A stretch of 64,000 nt of DNA from Kribbella pittospori (GCF_004331465.1 NZ_SJKB01000002.1:372001-436000), one strand, 5' to 3'; positions 20,398-29,864 are shown, counted from the stretch's first letter. The notes: generated by a model not told the origin, from the sequence alone. Translations and numbers: made by a program.

Positions 20398-20411
20398 GCG
20401 GCCTGCAAACA

Positions 20412-20450
20412 GCAACGGGACCCACGGCCGAAGCCGCAGGTCCCGCTTGC
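20412..20450. terminator. Terminator between sensor-like gene and sucD
   Basis: GCAA-CGGGACC and GGTCCCG-CTTGC form a stem with an inner CGGC/GCCG pair in the loop, placed between two convergent genes, so it can act in both directions. Confidence 0.75.
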
Positions 20451-20462
20451 TACTGCTGATGC

Positions 20463-21353
20463 TTACTTGGTCAGGCCCTGCATGATCTCGCGCATCAGGT
20501 TGGCGGTCTCGGTCGGCGTCTTGCCGACCTTCACGCCGACGGCCTCGAGGGCCTCCTGCTTCGCAGCCGCCGTACCCGACGAACCGGACACGATCGCGCC
20601 GGCGTGGCCCATCGTCTTGCCCTCCGGCGCGGTGAAGCCCGCGACGTAACCGACGACCGGCTTGGTCACGTTCTCCTTGATGAACGCGGCCGCCCGCTCC
20701 TCGGCGTCACCACCGATCTCACCGATCATCACGATCGCATCGGTGTCCGGATCCTCCTGGAAGGCCTGCAATGCATCGATGTGCGTGGTCCCGATGATCG
20801 GGTCGCCACCGATCCCGATCGCGGTGGAGAACCCGAAGTCCCGCAGTTCGTACATCATCTGGTACGTCAGCGTGCCCGACTTCGACACCAGACCGATCCG
20901 GCCCGCACCCGCGATGTCGGCCGGGATGATGCCGGCGTTCGCCTCGCCCGGGGTGATGATGCCGGGGCAGTTCGGGCCGATGATCCGGGTGGTGCCGGAC
21001 GCCTGCGCGGCCGCGAAGAACGCGGCGGTGTCGTGCACCGGCACGCCCTCGGTGATCACCACGACCAGCGGTACGGCGGCCTCGACGGCCTCCAGCACCG
21101 CGTCCTTGGTGAACTTCGGCGGCACGAAGATGACCGACACGTCCGCGCCGGTCTCCTTCACCGCGTCCGCGACCGTGCCGAACACCGGCACCGACTTTCC
21201 GTCGAAGTCCTGGCTCTGGCCCGCCTTGCGCGGGTTCACGCCGCCGACGATGTTGGTGCCCGAGGCAAGCATCCGGGTGGTGTGCTTGGTGCCTTCCGAG
21301 CCGGTCATGCCCTGGACGATGACCTTGCTGTCCTTGGTCAGGAAGATAGACAT
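20463..21353 (-). CDS. sucD: Succinate-CoA ligase alpha subunit
   Basis: With SucC converts succinyl-CoA, phosphate and NDP to succinate, CoA and NTP in the TCA cycle. 296 residues. The CoA-binding motif is [25 protein letters not shown] and [11 protein letters not shown] are standard, and the phosphorylated histidine is His250 in [19 protein letters not shown] at 21353 lies 13 bases after the sucC stop; the open frame upstream is an antisense-type artefact of the sucC reading frame. Confidence 0.97.
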   Translation of the reverse strand: MSIFLTKDSKVIVQGMTGSEGTKHTTRMLASGTNIVGGVNPRKAGQSQDFDGKSVPVFGTVADAVKETGADVSVIFVPPKFTKDAVLEAVEAAVPLVVVITEGVPVHDTAAFFAAAQASGTTRIIGPNCPGIITPGEANAGIIPADIAGAGRIGLVSKSGTLTYQMMYELRDFGFSTAIGIGGDPIIGTTHIDALQAFQEDPDTDAIVMIGEIGGDAEERAAAFIKENVTKPVVGYVAGFTAPEGKTMGHAGAIVSGSSGTAAAKQEALEAVGVKVGKTPTETANLMREIMQGLTK

Positions 21354-21366
21354 GTTCAGCGATCCC

Positions 21367-22539
21367 TTACTTCGCAGCCAGCTCGGCGGCCCGCCTGGCG
21401 GCACCGTCCATCGTGTCGACCCGCTCCAGACCGGCCAGGCCGGCCTCGTCGAGGATCCGGCGGCCCTCCTCGGCGTTGTTGCCGTCCAGCCGGACGACCA
21501 GCGGCTTGGTGACGTGCTCGTCGCGGCTCGCGAGCAGCTCGAACGCCTGCACGATGCCGTTCGCGACCGCGTCGCACGCGGTGATGCCGCCGAAGACATT
21601 GACGAACACGCTCTCCACCTGCGGGTCGGAGATGATGATCTCCAATCCGTTCGCCATCACCTCGGCGCTCGCGCCGCCACCGATGTCGAGGAAGTTGGCC
21701 GGCTTCTGGCCACCGAACTCCTCACCGGCGTACGCGACCACGTCGAGCGTGGACATGACCAGCCCGGCACCGTTGCCGATGATGCCGACCGAGCCGTCCA
21801 GCTTCACGTAGTTCAGGCCCTTGGCCTTGGCCGCCGCCTCCAGCGGGTCCGCCGCCGCGATGTCCTCGAACTCGGCGTGGTCCGGGTGCCGGAAGTCCGC
21901 GTTCTCGTCCAGGGTGACCTTGCCGTCCAGCGCCTCGACGTTGCCGTCGGCGAGCTTGACCAGCGGGTTCACCTCGACCAGCGAGGCGTCCTCGGCGATG
22001 AACACGTCGTACAGCTTGACGATCTCCGGTACGACGGCGTCGATCACGTCGGCGGGGTACTTCGCCGCCGTGGCGATCTCGCGCGCCTTCGCCTCGTCCA
22101 CTCCGGTGGCCGGGTCGATCGAGATCTGCGCCACCGCGTCGGGGTTGGTGTGCGCGACCTCCTCGATCTCCATGCCGCCGGCGGCCGACGCGATGCAGAG
22201 GTAGTTGCGGTTGGCCCGGTCGACCAGGAAGGAGAAGTAGTACTCCTCGGCGATCGCCGCGGCCGGCACGATGTTCAGGATCTTGACGACGTGGCCCTTG
22301 ATGTCCAGCCCGAGGATCTCGCGCGCCTTCTCCTCCGCCTCGTCCGGCGAGGAGGCGAGCTTGACGCCACCGGCCTTCCCGCGGCCACCGGTCTTCACCT
22401 GGGCCTTCACGACCACTCGGCCACCGATCTTCTCGGCCGCCGCGCGGGCTTCGGTCGGAGTCGTGACGACCGCACCCACGGTCGTCCGCACTCCGTGCTT
22501 GGCGAAGACCGTCTTCGCCTGGTATTCCATCAAGTCCAC
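21367..22539 (-). CDS. sucC: Succinate-CoA ligase beta subunit
   Basis: ATP-grasp nucleotide-binding subunit, 390 residues. [16 protein letters not shown] at the start, [21 protein letters not shown] (nucleotide loop), EINPL-type [12 protein letters not shown], and [10 protein letters not shown] then [13 protein letters not shown] near the C-terminus. Complete and normal in length. First gene of the sucC-sucD operon, transcribed away from the alpha-glucosidase gene; about 190 bases of intergenic DNA with no clear element separate the two starts. Confidence 0.97.
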   Translation of the reverse strand: MDLMEYQAKTVFAKHGVRTTVGAVVTTPTEARAAAEKIGGRVVVKAQVKTGGRGKAGGVKLASSPDEAEEKAREILGLDIKGHVVKILNIVPAAAIAEEYYFSFLVDRANRNYLCIASAAGGMEIEEVAHTNPDAVAQISIDPATGVDEAKAREIATAAKYPADVIDAVVPEIVKLYDVFIAEDASLVEVNPLVKLADGNVEALDGKVTLDENADFRHPDHAEFEDIAAADPLEAAAKAKGLNYVKLDGSVGIIGNGAGLVMSTLDVVAYAGEEFGGQKPANFLDIGGGASAEVMANGLEIIISDPQVESVFVNVFGGITACDAVANGIVQAFELLASRDEHVTKPLVVRLDGNNAEEGRRILDEAGLAGLERVDTMDGAARRAAELAAK

Positions 22540-22728
22540 GACTGTGGTCCCTCTCTCGCACCTGTTCGAGTAGGCCGCGGCAGGCGGGCTGAACCCAATG
22601 GAGGGGCACGGTCGCCGGCGCGTTCCGTCGGCCTGAGACTAGCCACCGTGCCGGGCGTGGCACCAGCCGGGGTACACGCTGAGACGACCGTCACAGGATT
22701 CTTCCGAGGCCGTGCCAGGCTGGGACGC

Positions 22729-24366
22729 ATGACCGATCCAGCAACCAGACCAGCTGACGACTGGTGGCGTAGCGCCGTCGTCTACCAGGTGTACCCGCGA
22801 TCCTTCGCCGACGCCAACGGTGACGGGACGGGTGACGTCAACGGCATCCGTGCCCGGCTGCCGTACCTCGCCGACCTCGGCATCGACGCGATCTGGATCA
22901 GTCCGTGGTACCCGTCCCCGCTGCTCGACGGCGGGTACGACGTGTCCGACTACCGCGACATCAACCCCGAATTCGGCACGCTGGCGGACGCGGACGCGCT
23001 GATCGCCGAGGCGCACGCACTCGGCCTGCGGATCCTGATCGACCTGGTGCCGAACCACTGCTCCTGGGAACACCCGTGGTTCAAGGCCGCGCTGGCGGCG
23101 GGTAAAGGCTCTCCGGAGCGCGACCTGTTCTGGTTCCGCGACGGTAAGGAGGGCGGTCTGCCGCCGACCAACTGGCCGGCCGCGTTCGGCGGCGGCGCCT
23201 GGCAGCAGATTGACGACGGCCAGTGGTACCTGCATCTGTTCGACATCTCGCAGCCGGACTGGAACTGGGACAACCCGGCGGTGATCGAGGAGTTCGACGC
23301 GATCCTGCGGTTCTGGTTCGACCGCGGCATCGACGGGTTCCGGATCGACGTGGCCGACTCGATGGCCAAGGATCCCGCGCTGCCCGACGTACCGCTGCAC
23401 AACGGGGAGCCGACGCGGGAGAAGTACGTCGGCAACCCGTTCTACGACCAGCCCGGCGTCCACACGATCCATCAGCGCTGGCGGGCGATCGCCGACGAGT
23501 ACGCCGATACGCCGCAAGGGCCACGGGTGTTCGTGGCCGAGGCCTGGCTGTCGCCGGCCGAGCGGCTGGCGCAGTACGTGCGGTCGAACGAACTGCACTC
23601 CGCGTTCAACTTCGACGTACTGCAGTGTGCGTGGGACGCGAAGGAGTTGCGGCAGGTCATCGACCACACCACGGAGAATCTGTGGGCGGTCGGGGCACCG
23701 GCGACCTGGGTGCTGAGCAACCACGACACGATCCGGCATCGCACGCGCTACGGCCGGGACCAGCGGGACGCGTTGGAGGGTGCGGGCGTCGTACCGACCG
23801 ATCTGGAGCTCGGCCGGCGTCGGGCACGCGCCGCGGCGCTGCTCGAGCTCGCGCTGCCGGGTGGTGCGTACGTCTACCAGGGTGACGAGCTTGCGCTGCC
23901 CGAGGTCGAGGATCTGCCGGAGGACGTTCTCGACGACCCGACATGGGAACGCTCCGGCCACACCGTCCGCGGCCGCGACGGCTGCCGCGTCCCGATCCCG
24001 TGGAGCGGCTCAGAGCCGCCCTTCGGTTTCGGCCCCGGCACCGACCAGCCTTGGCTTCCCCAGCCAGCCGACTGGTCAGCCCTGACCGCCGAGACGCAGG
24101 CCAATGACCCCGGCAGCCACCTGAACCTCTACAAGGCCGCGTTGCGTATCCGCCGCTCACACCCAGCCCTCGGCGAAGGCCGCCTCACCTGGGACGACGA
24201 AACCCCAGCCGGCGTCCTCTCCTTCACCCGCGATTCGTTCCGCTGCCTGGTCAACCTCAGCGACGCCCCCATCCCCCTCCCGCCGCACCAGCAGATCCTC
24301 CTGTCCAGCGAGCCCCTGACCGGCAACCACCTACCCGTCGACGCCACCGCCTGGCTGCAACTCTGA
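22729..24366 (+). CDS. GH13 alpha-glucosidase (oligo-1,6-/maltose type), 545 aa
   Basis: Hydrolyses alpha-glucosidic disaccharides or oligosaccharides in the cytoplasm (no signal peptide). VVYQVYPRSFADANGDGTGDVNGI and DAIWISPWYPSPLLDGGYDVSDY start the barrel. The triad is Asp207 (GFRIDVADSM), Glu271 (VFVAEAWL) and Asp333 (VLSNHDTIRHRTRYG). The sequence after it, DPTWERSGHTVRGRDGCRVPIPW, is the alpha-glucosidase domain B'/C region. ATG at 22729 is the only start giving a correct N-terminus. It faces the sugar ABC importer (24.8-28.1 kb), so the two probably work on the same sugar, perhaps an alpha-glucoside such as trehalose, maltose or sucrose. Confidence 0.93.
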   Translation: MTDPATRPADDWWRSAVVYQVYPRSFADANGDGTGDVNGIRARLPYLADLGIDAIWISPWYPSPLLDGGYDVSDYRDINPEFGTLADADALIAEAHALGLRILIDLVPNHCSWEHPWFKAALAAGKGSPERDLFWFRDGKEGGLPPTNWPAAFGGGAWQQIDDGQWYLHLFDISQPDWNWDNPAVIEEFDAILRFWFDRGIDGFRIDVADSMAKDPALPDVPLHNGEPTREKYVGNPFYDQPGVHTIHQRWRAIADEYADTPQGPRVFVAEAWLSPAERLAQYVRSNELHSAFNFDVLQCAWDAKELRQVIDHTTENLWAVGAPATWVLSNHDTIRHRTRYGRDQRDALEGAGVVPTDLELGRRRARAAALLELALPGGAYVYQGDELALPEVEDLPEDVLDDPTWERSGHTVRGRDGCRVPIPWSGSEPPFGFGPGTDQPWLPQPADWSALTAETQANDPGSHLNLYKAALRIRRSHPALGEGRLTWDDETPAGVLSFTRDSFRCLVNLSDAPIPLPPHQQILLSSEPLTGNHLPVDATAWLQL

Positions 24367-24377
24367 CCGCAACACCA

Positions 24378-24408
24378 GGGGCCGGAGCCGTTCACGCGAC
24401 TCCAGCCC
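24378..24408. terminator. Terminator after the alpha-glucosidase gene
   Basis: GGGCCGGAGCCG and its imperfect complement ending CTCCAGCCC form a hairpin 11 bases after the GH13 stop. It is nearly the same sequence as the terminator at 24732-24763. Confidence 0.65.
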
Positions 24409-24423
24409 TCAAGTTAGCGAATA

Positions 24424-24731
24424 TCACGGGGTGGAGAAGTAGACCTTCGCCCAGATCTGGTTCTGCGATCCGTTGCATTGCAGGTTGTACGCCGCACCGC
24501 GGGAATTGCTGTCCAGACAGCGCTGGCCGAGGTACGTGAACTCCGCGCCGGTGATGTGAGCCTTCCACAATTGATGCTGGTCCGTCGTACTGCACGGCTT
24601 CCCCGAGACCAGACCGGTCGCGGAGCCGCTGCCGAGGACATTGACGCTATTGACGGGAGCGGGAACAGGCAAGGTTCCGCGACTGCAGGTTGATGCAAAA
24701 GGCAACGATCGACTGTTGCCACTGACAACAG
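24424..24731 (-). pseudogene. Remnant of a ricin-type (beta-trefoil) lectin gene
   Basis: The minus-strand frame from about 24731 to the stop at 24424 contains two QxW motifs typical of ricin-type lectin repeats (HQLWKAHIT and NQIWAKVYF), together with RCLDSNSRGAAYNLQC, matching a repeat of that fold. There is no good start codon, ribosome site or signal peptide; the frame is open into the terminator hairpin at its 5' side, and only about half a trefoil remains. It most likely is the 3' end of a lost secreted lectin or lectin-bearing glycosidase. A short real gene starting at TTG 24705 cannot be excluded. The rest of the 410-base gap 24367-24776 is hairpins. Confidence 0.5.
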
Positions 24732-24763
24732 AAGGCCGGAGCCGCTTGCGCGACTCCGGCCTT
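24732..24763. terminator. Terminator after the sugar ABC importer operon
   Basis: AAGGCCGGAG and CTCCGGCCTT form a perfect 10-bp stem with a 12-base loop, 13 bases after the stop of the second permease gene on the minus strand. Confidence 0.8.
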
Positions 24764-24776
24764 CGTCCGGCTTCTG

Positions 24777-25655
24777 TTACTTGACGCCGCCTGCGGTCAG
24801 GCCGGCGACGATGCGTCGTTGGAAGATCAGTACCGCGATCACGAGCGGGATCGTGACCACGACGCCGGCCGCCATCTGACTGCCGAACGGTTGGTCACGG
24901 CCCGACGTACCGGTGAACTGAGAGATGATCACGTTCGCGGTCTGGATCTCCTTCTTGTTCACCATGCTGAGCGCGATCAGGAACTCGTTCCAGGCCGCGA
25001 TGAACGTGATGATCGCGGTCGTGAACACACCCGGTGCCGCCAGCGGCAGGATGATCTTGCGGAACGCCTGCGCCGGCGTACACCCGTCGACCATGGCGGC
25101 CTGCTCGAGTTCCCTCGGCATCTGCCGGAAGAACGCGGTCAGGTTCCACACCGCCAGGGGCAGCGCGAACGACAGGCTGGGCACGATCATCGCCTGGTAG
25201 GTGTTGATCCAGTTGATGTCGCTGAACAGCTTCTTCAGCGGGATCACCAGCGAGATACCGGGGAACATCGAGGTGGTGATGATGATCGCCAGCACGACGT
25301 TCTTGAAGCGGAACTCCAGCCGGGCCAGCGTGTACGCCGCGACCAGGCCGATGATCAGGGTCAGGATCGTCACCGTGCCGGCCACGATCAGGCTGTTCAG
25401 CAGGCCGCGCCCGAACCCGGTGCCGGGCTTGAACACGTCCTTGAAGTTGTCCAGCGACCAGGTGGTCGGAAGGAGCGAGTTCTCGAACTGGTCGGTCGGC
25501 CGGCGCAGCGCCGACACGAGCATCCAGTAGAACGGCGCCAGGCAGTAGAGAATGATGATCGCGATACCGAGCAGTGGCGCCCACCGCCGGTACCACGGCG
25601 CCTCGGCCGACTTGACGTTGACGGCCCTCCTCGGAGCCTTCTCAGCGACAGCCAT
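24777..25655 (-). CDS. Carbohydrate ABC transporter permease (MalG-type), 292 aa
   Basis: Inner-membrane permease with six hydrophobic segments (LLGIAIIILYCLAPFYWMLV, SLIVAGTVTILTLIIGLVAAYTLA, VVLAIIITTSMFPGISLVIPL and others). The ATPase-contact EAA loop is ELEQAAMVDGCTPAQAFRKIILPLA. The ATG at 25655 overlaps the stop of the upstream permease (TGATG), fixing the start. Third gene of the operon; the operon has no ATPase, so a shared MsiK-type ATPase encoded elsewhere is expected, as in other actinomycete sugar importers. Confidence 0.93.
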   Translation of the reverse strand: MAVAEKAPRRAVNVKSAEAPWYRRWAPLLGIAIIILYCLAPFYWMLVSALRRPTDQFENSLLPTTWSLDNFKDVFKPGTGFGRGLLNSLIVAGTVTILTLIIGLVAAYTLARLEFRFKNVVLAIIITTSMFPGISLVIPLKKLFSDINWINTYQAMIVPSLSFALPLAVWNLTAFFRQMPRELEQAAMVDGCTPAQAFRKIILPLAAPGVFTTAIITFIAAWNEFLIALSMVNKKEIQTANVIISQFTGTSGRDQPFGSQMAAGVVVTIPLVIAVLIFQRRIVAGLTAGGVK

Positions 25656-26716
25656 CACACACCACTCCCCGAGGAACTGGCGGCCGCGGAACCCACGACC
25701 ACACCAGTCCCCACCTTGTCGCGCCGACGGCGGCCACCGCCACCACCGTTCTTCCTGGCCTGTCGAGCCTCGCCGATCACGTCCGCACCGAGCAGCCGCA
25801 CGAACACGTACGCGACCACGGCGACGTAGATGAACAGCAGAGTCGCGTACGCCGCCGCCGGCCCGTAGCGGGTCTGGTTGGCTTCCAGGTACGCCAGGAT
25901 CGACAGCGTCTCGACCGACTCCTTGTTCGGGCCGACCAGGACGAACGGCAGGTCGAAGATGCGCAGCGTGTCGAGGATGCGGAACAGCACCGCCACCAGC
26001 AGCGCCGGCTTCACCAGCGGCAACGTGATCCGGCTGAACGTCTTCCAGACGCTCGCGCCGTCCACCTTCGCCGCCTCGTAGACCTCGTCCGGGATCGTCT
26101 GCAGACCCGCCAGCACGAGCAGCCCGATGAACGGCGCCGTCTTCCAGGTGTCGGCGATGATCACCGACAGGACCGACTGCCAGCCCTCGGTCGACCACAG
26201 GATCTGCGTGCCCAGCATGGCGTTGGCGATGCCGTCGGCCTGGAAGATCCACTTCCACAGCAGCGCCGACACGACGGTCGGGATCGCCCAGGGAACCAGG
26301 ATGCTGGCCCGGACGATGCCGCGGCCCTTGAACGCCTTGTGCATCACCAGTGCCATCGCGACGCCGATGATGGTCTCCAGGACCACGCAGGTGACGGTGA
26401 AGAACGTGGTGTTGTAGAAGGCGTTCCAGAATCGGTCCGCGGTCTCGCCGTGGAAGATCGCGGAGTAGTTCTCGAGCCCGACGAACTCGGACCCCTGGAC
26501 GACGAAGCCGTTCTCGTCGATGCGCTGACCGCTCGTGTACAGCGACTCGCGCAGCGCCGACAGGATCGGGTACACGACCACCAGGAGCAGCACGATCAGG
26601 GTCGGTGACAGCAGCAGTGCGGCCAGCCGTCCGGTGCCTTCGTTGAACGAGCTCCGCCGTGGCTTCTTGGTGGTCTCCTGCTTCGGTCGCTCTGCGACCG
26701 GCGCGGATGTACTCAC
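25655..26716 (-). CDS. Carbohydrate ABC transporter permease (MalF-type), 353 aa
   Basis: Polytopic permease: LAALLLSPTLIVLLLVVVYPILSAL is the first membrane segment, a periplasmic loop follows, and the EAA loop is EVYEAAKVDGASVWKTFSRITLPLV. Its C-terminal tail of about 40 residues (basic GGRRRRDK, then a Ser/Gly-rich end) is longer than usual and looks disordered. It lies 93 bases downstream of the binding-protein gene and overlaps the next permease by one base. Sequence suggests the alpha-glucoside/trehalose-type group, which fits the neighbouring GH13 enzyme. Confidence 0.93.
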   Translation of the reverse strand: MSTSAPVAERPKQETTKKPRRSSFNEGTGRLAALLLSPTLIVLLLVVVYPILSALRESLYTSGQRIDENGFVVQGSEFVGLENYSAIFHGETADRFWNAFYNTTFFTVTCVVLETIIGVAMALVMHKAFKGRGIVRASILVPWAIPTVVSALLWKWIFQADGIANAMLGTQILWSTEGWQSVLSVIIADTWKTAPFIGLLVLAGLQTIPDEVYEAAKVDGASVWKTFSRITLPLVKPALLVAVLFRILDTLRIFDLPFVLVGPNKESVETLSILAYLEANQTRYGPAAAYATLLFIYVAVVAYVFVRLLGADVIGEARQARKNGGGGGRRRRDKVGTGVVVGSAAASSSGSGV

Positions 26717-26809
26717 CTCTGCCTCCTTCTCTCCGTCCGCCTTCCGGCGGGCGGTGACAGGCCGGGGCCGGCACGCAGCGTTGCCACTACGCGCCGGCCC
26801 CGCGATGGG

Positions 26810-28135
26810 TCATTGCGTGATGAGCGTGCTCAACTTGGTCTGCAGTCCGGCCAACGCATCCTTCGGTGGCATCGTGCCGGTCATCGCGCCGTACGCCGCC
26901 TCCTGGATCGCGGTCGTCACGTCGCCGTACTTGACCACCTTCGGCCGCGACTTCGCGGACTCGATGGAGGCCTTCAGCGGGGCCAGGTACGGGAACTGCT
27001 TGTTCAGCGCCGGGTCGTCGTACAGCGACGCCCAGGTCGGTGCCTGCGAGGTCTTCTCGATGTTCGCCTTCTGGCGTTCCTCGCTGGACATGAACTTGAT
27101 GAAGTCCGCCGCGGTCGCCTTGTTCTTGGCGAACTCCGAGATCGCGTAGTTGTGGCCACCGAGGGTGGACACGCCGCCGCTGGACATACCCGGCAACGGT
27201 GCGACCGCGAACTTGCCGTTGATCTTCGACGAGCCGTCGGTCTTCTGAGCCAGCGCGTACACGTACGGCCAGTTGCGGAGGAAGACGAGGCTGCCCTCCT
27301 GGAACGCGCGGCGCCCTTCCTCCTCCTTGTAGGTGATGGAGGCCTTCGGGAACTCGCCGGACTTGAGGCCGTCGACGAGGAAGTTCAGGCCCGCCAGCGC
27401 TTCCGGGGTGTCGACGTTCGGCTTGCCGTCGTCACCGACGACCACACCGCCCGCACCGTTGACGGCCTCGGAGAAGTTCACCGTGAGGCCCTCGTACTTC
27501 TCGAACTGTCCCGCGTAGCAGTTCATCGACTTGCCCTCGGGCAGCGCCTTCACCTTGGCGCACGCCGCGGACATCTCTTCCCAGGTCTTCGGCGGCTGGA
27601 CGCCGGCCTTGTCCAGCAGGTCCTTGCGGTAGTAGAGCAACCCGCCGTCGGACGTGACCGGGACGCCGTACAGCTTGTCGCGGTACTTCGCCGTGTCCAG
27701 CGTCGACGGGAGCAGCTTGCCCAGGTCGGGGAACTGGTCCGGCGGCAGCTCGGTGACCCACCGGTTCGCGGCGAACTCAGCGGTCCAGACCACGTCGAGG
27801 TTGAGCACGCTGAACGCGTCGGACTTGATCTGCGCGTTCTGGATCATCTGCGCGCGCTGCTGGTCCGCGGACTCGGGCAGCTCCGACACAGTGACCTTCT
27901 CGTCCGGGTGCTGCGAGTTCCACGCCGCGACCTGGTTCGTCAGGTTCCCGGAGGTGTCCTTGCCGGTGGCAAACGTGATCGGACCGCGGCCTTCGAGCGC
28001 TGCGCCCCCGGACGAGCCGCTGTCACCGCTGCTGCTCCCGTCGTCACCGCCACCACACGCTGACGCGAGCAGCACCAGGCTGCTGGCGACGGCCACGAAC
28101 GCGGCCTTGCGTGTATGTGATCGTTCAAACCTCAT
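26810..28135 (-). CDS. Sugar ABC transporter substrate-binding lipoprotein, 441 aa
   Basis: Lipoprotein signal with lipobox LASAC (mature Cys27) and a Gly/Ser/Asp linker, then a cluster-B/D type binding fold (ITFATGKDTSGNLTNQVAAWNSQHP, DVVWTAEFAANRWVTELP, LYGVPVTSDGGLLYYRKDLLDKAG, GGHNYAISEFAKNKATAADFIKFM). It resembles LpqY/ThuE-type receptors for trehalose or other alpha-glucosides. First gene of a three-gene operon with the two permeases. GAGAGGG and AGG stretches lie upstream of the ATG. The ligand is inferred from the adjacent GH13 enzyme only. Confidence 0.92.
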   Translation of the reverse strand: MRFERSHTRKAAFVAVASSLVLLASACGGGDDGSSSGDSGSSGGAALEGRGPITFATGKDTSGNLTNQVAAWNSQHPDEKVTVSELPESADQQRAQMIQNAQIKSDAFSVLNLDVVWTAEFAANRWVTELPPDQFPDLGKLLPSTLDTAKYRDKLYGVPVTSDGGLLYYRKDLLDKAGVQPPKTWEEMSAACAKVKALPEGKSMNCYAGQFEKYEGLTVNFSEAVNGAGGVVVGDDGKPNVDTPEALAGLNFLVDGLKSGEFPKASITYKEEEGRRAFQEGSLVFLRNWPYVYALAQKTDGSSKINGKFAVAPLPGMSSGGVSTLGGHNYAISEFAKNKATAADFIKFMSSEERQKANIEKTSQAPTWASLYDDPALNKQFPYLAPLKASIESAKSRPKVVKYGDVTTAIQEAAYGAMTGTMPPKDALAGLQTKLSTLITQ

Positions 28136-28358
28136 CGTCTACCTGCCCTCTCCCGATGGGATATCGCTTGGTCCTGCGTAGAACGGGTCACCGTCCCCCA
28201 CCGCACCGTGTCCCCGCCTGTCCGGACAGTAACCGACATCGAGGGCTCTGTGTTCTGTGCCACACAGCCCGCCGCTGAACAGCCCTGAAACGGACAGCCG
28301 CATGGCTGTATGCGACCGCGATTCGACTGCCCGCACAACCAGGTGTTTCTTAACGATT

Positions 28359-28379
28359 CGGTATTACCGGTTAGTAACC
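28359..28379. promoter_or_regulatory. Two adjacent 11-bp palindromes upstream of the sugar importer
   Basis: CGGTATTACCG (28359-28369) and GGTTAGTAACC (28369-28379) each have perfect 5-bp arms and sit one helical turn apart. The 315 bases between the B12-binding gene and the importer (28136-28450) contain no gene; apart from these dyads and a CGCTCCGGAGCG palindrome at 28430-28441, nothing is recognised. They may be operators for a LacI-type regulator coded elsewhere. Confidence 0.35.
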
Positions 28380-28450
28380 TGACTGAACGCGCCGTGACTG
28401 TTCAGAACGACTCCGGGCAGTCGTCATCACGCTCCGGAGCGGATCGCCCG

Positions 28451-28870
28451 TCAGGCCGTCGAGGCGGAGGCGTCGCCGACGTTCGCGCGAACCCACTCGA
28501 CGATCTCGGTGGTGGTCGCGCCGGGAGTGAAGATCTTGTGCACGCCGAGCTCGGCCAGCGGCTGCAGGTCGGCGTCCGGGATGATGCCGCCGCCGAACAC
28601 CACGATGTCGTCGGCGTCCCGCTCGGTGAGCAGTTCGCGGACCCGCTTGAACAGGGTCATGTGCGCCCCGGACAGCACCGACAGGCCGATCGCGTCGGCG
28701 TCCTCGGCGATCGCGGTCTCGACGATCTGCTCGGGAGTCTGGTGCAGGCCGGTGTAGATGACCTCCATGCCGGCGTCGCGCAGTGCCCGCGCGACCACCT
28801 TGGCGCCACGGTCGTGGCCGTCCAGGCCAGGCTTGGCGACAACGACCCGGAGAGGACTCGTAGCAGGCAT
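28451..28870 (-). CDS. Stand-alone cobalamin (B12)-binding protein, 139 aa
   Basis: Has only the B12-binding Rossmann domain of acyl-CoA mutases: [23 protein letters not shown] carries the DxHxxG motif whose His replaces dimethylbenzimidazole; [11 protein letters not shown] and [14 protein letters not shown] bind the nucleotide tail. It is the size of the small subunit of two-part mutases (isobutyryl-CoA mutase IcmB; Streptomyces coelicolor has one near pcrA and sucC too). The large catalytic subunit is not in this window. Substrate therefore unresolved between methylmalonyl- and isobutyryl-CoA types. Confidence 0.9.
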   Translation of the reverse strand: MPATSPLRVVVAKPGLDGHDRGAKVVARALRDAGMEVIYTGLHQTPEQIVETAIAEDADAIGLSVLSGAHMTLFKRVRELLTERDADDIVVFGGGIIPDADLQPLAELGVHKIFTPGATTTEIVEWVRANVGDASASTA

Positions 28871-29003
28871 GTTCGCAGGCTATCCGGTCCCTTCATCGCG
28901 GATAAGACACGAACGTGTGTGTTCCCCGCCACGCCAGGTGGGAACCGGTTACCGTGGAAGAGATCGGACCAATCGGGGGGTCTGGTTGCGTGAGGAGCCG
29001 CCG

Positions 29004-29864
29004 ATGAGCGCCTGGCAGGACGAAGTACGTGGCGCAGTGGACGGACTCCTGTACGGCGCCCGGTCCGCACTCTCACCGCGGGTACTCCAGGGCGCGGCCG
29101 TCGAGATCGGCTGGCTCACCACCCACCTGGCGATGTACCCACTCGGCCTGGTCGGCAGCTCGGGCTCCCGCACCGAGCGGCTCACCCTGACCGGCCTGAC
29201 TCCGGCCCAGCGCAGCCTGCTGGTCAGCGACGTCAGAGCCGCCGGTACGCCGATCCTGCTGGCGCACGGGATCATCGACAACCACACCATCTTCGCGCTG
29301 ATGCGCCGGCAACTGGTGCGTCGCGGGTTCAGCAGCATCCACACGTTCTCGTACTCACCGCTGACGCTGGACGTCCGTCGTACCGCGGAACGGATGGGCG
29401 AGGAGATCGAGGCGATCTGCGAGGCGTCCGGGTCGGACCAGATCCACGTGATCGGGCACAGTCTCGGCGGGCTGATCGCGCGGTACTACGTCCAGCGGCT
29501 CGGCGGGGATCAGCGGGTGCACACCTGTGTCACGCTCGGGACGCCGCATCAGGGCACCGTCGCGGCCCGGCTGCTGCCGTGGCCGCTGGTGAAGCAGGTG
29601 CGGCCGGACAGCGACCTGATGACCGAGCTGGCCGAGCCGGCGCCCGGATGCCGGACCAGGTTCGTCGCGTTCTACAGCGATGTCGACCAGCTGATCGTGC
29701 CGCAGCGGCGGGCCCGAATCCGGCACACCGACCTGGTCGCGAGTAATCTGCGGGTTCGCGGCGTGGGCCACCTGTCCCTGCCGTTCCACGGCGAGGTCGT
29801 GCATCAGATCACCGAGATGCTGGCCCACCTGGACGAGCAGGACGCCACCGCGGGAACTGCCTGA
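29004..29864 (+). CDS. Alpha/beta-hydrolase, triacylglycerol-lipase-like, 286 aa
   Basis: TPILLAHGIIDNHTIFALMRRQL supplies the oxyanion region, IHVIGHSLGGLIARYYVQRL holds the nucleophile Ser in GHSLG, FYSDVDQLIVP the acid, and GVGHLSLPFHGEV the catalytic His. This is the pattern of bacterial lipases and of esterases acting on lipids. No signal peptide; a weakly hydrophobic stretch near residues 30-50 (GWLTTHLAMYPLGLVGS) may bind membrane. ATG at 29004 is preceded by TGAGGAG. Monocistronic. Substrate unknown. Confidence 0.85.
   Translation: MSAWQDEVRGAVDGLLYGARSALSPRVLQGAAVEIGWLTTHLAMYPLGLVGSSGSRTERLTLTGLTPAQRSLLVSDVRAAGTPILLAHGIIDNHTIFALMRRQLVRRGFSSIHTFSYSPLTLDVRRTAERMGEEIEAICEASGSDQIHVIGHSLGGLIARYYVQRLGGDQRVHTCVTLGTPHQGTVAARLLPWPLVKQVRPDSDLMTELAEPAPGCRTRFVAFYSDVDQLIVPQRRARIRHTDLVASNLRVRGVGHLSLPFHGEVVHQITEMLAHLDEQDATAGTA

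Noticed and set aside
20662..22728. Open frame joined upstream to the alpha-glucosidase
   Set aside because: It is antisense to sucC/sucD; codon pattern and family N-terminus place the start at 22729.
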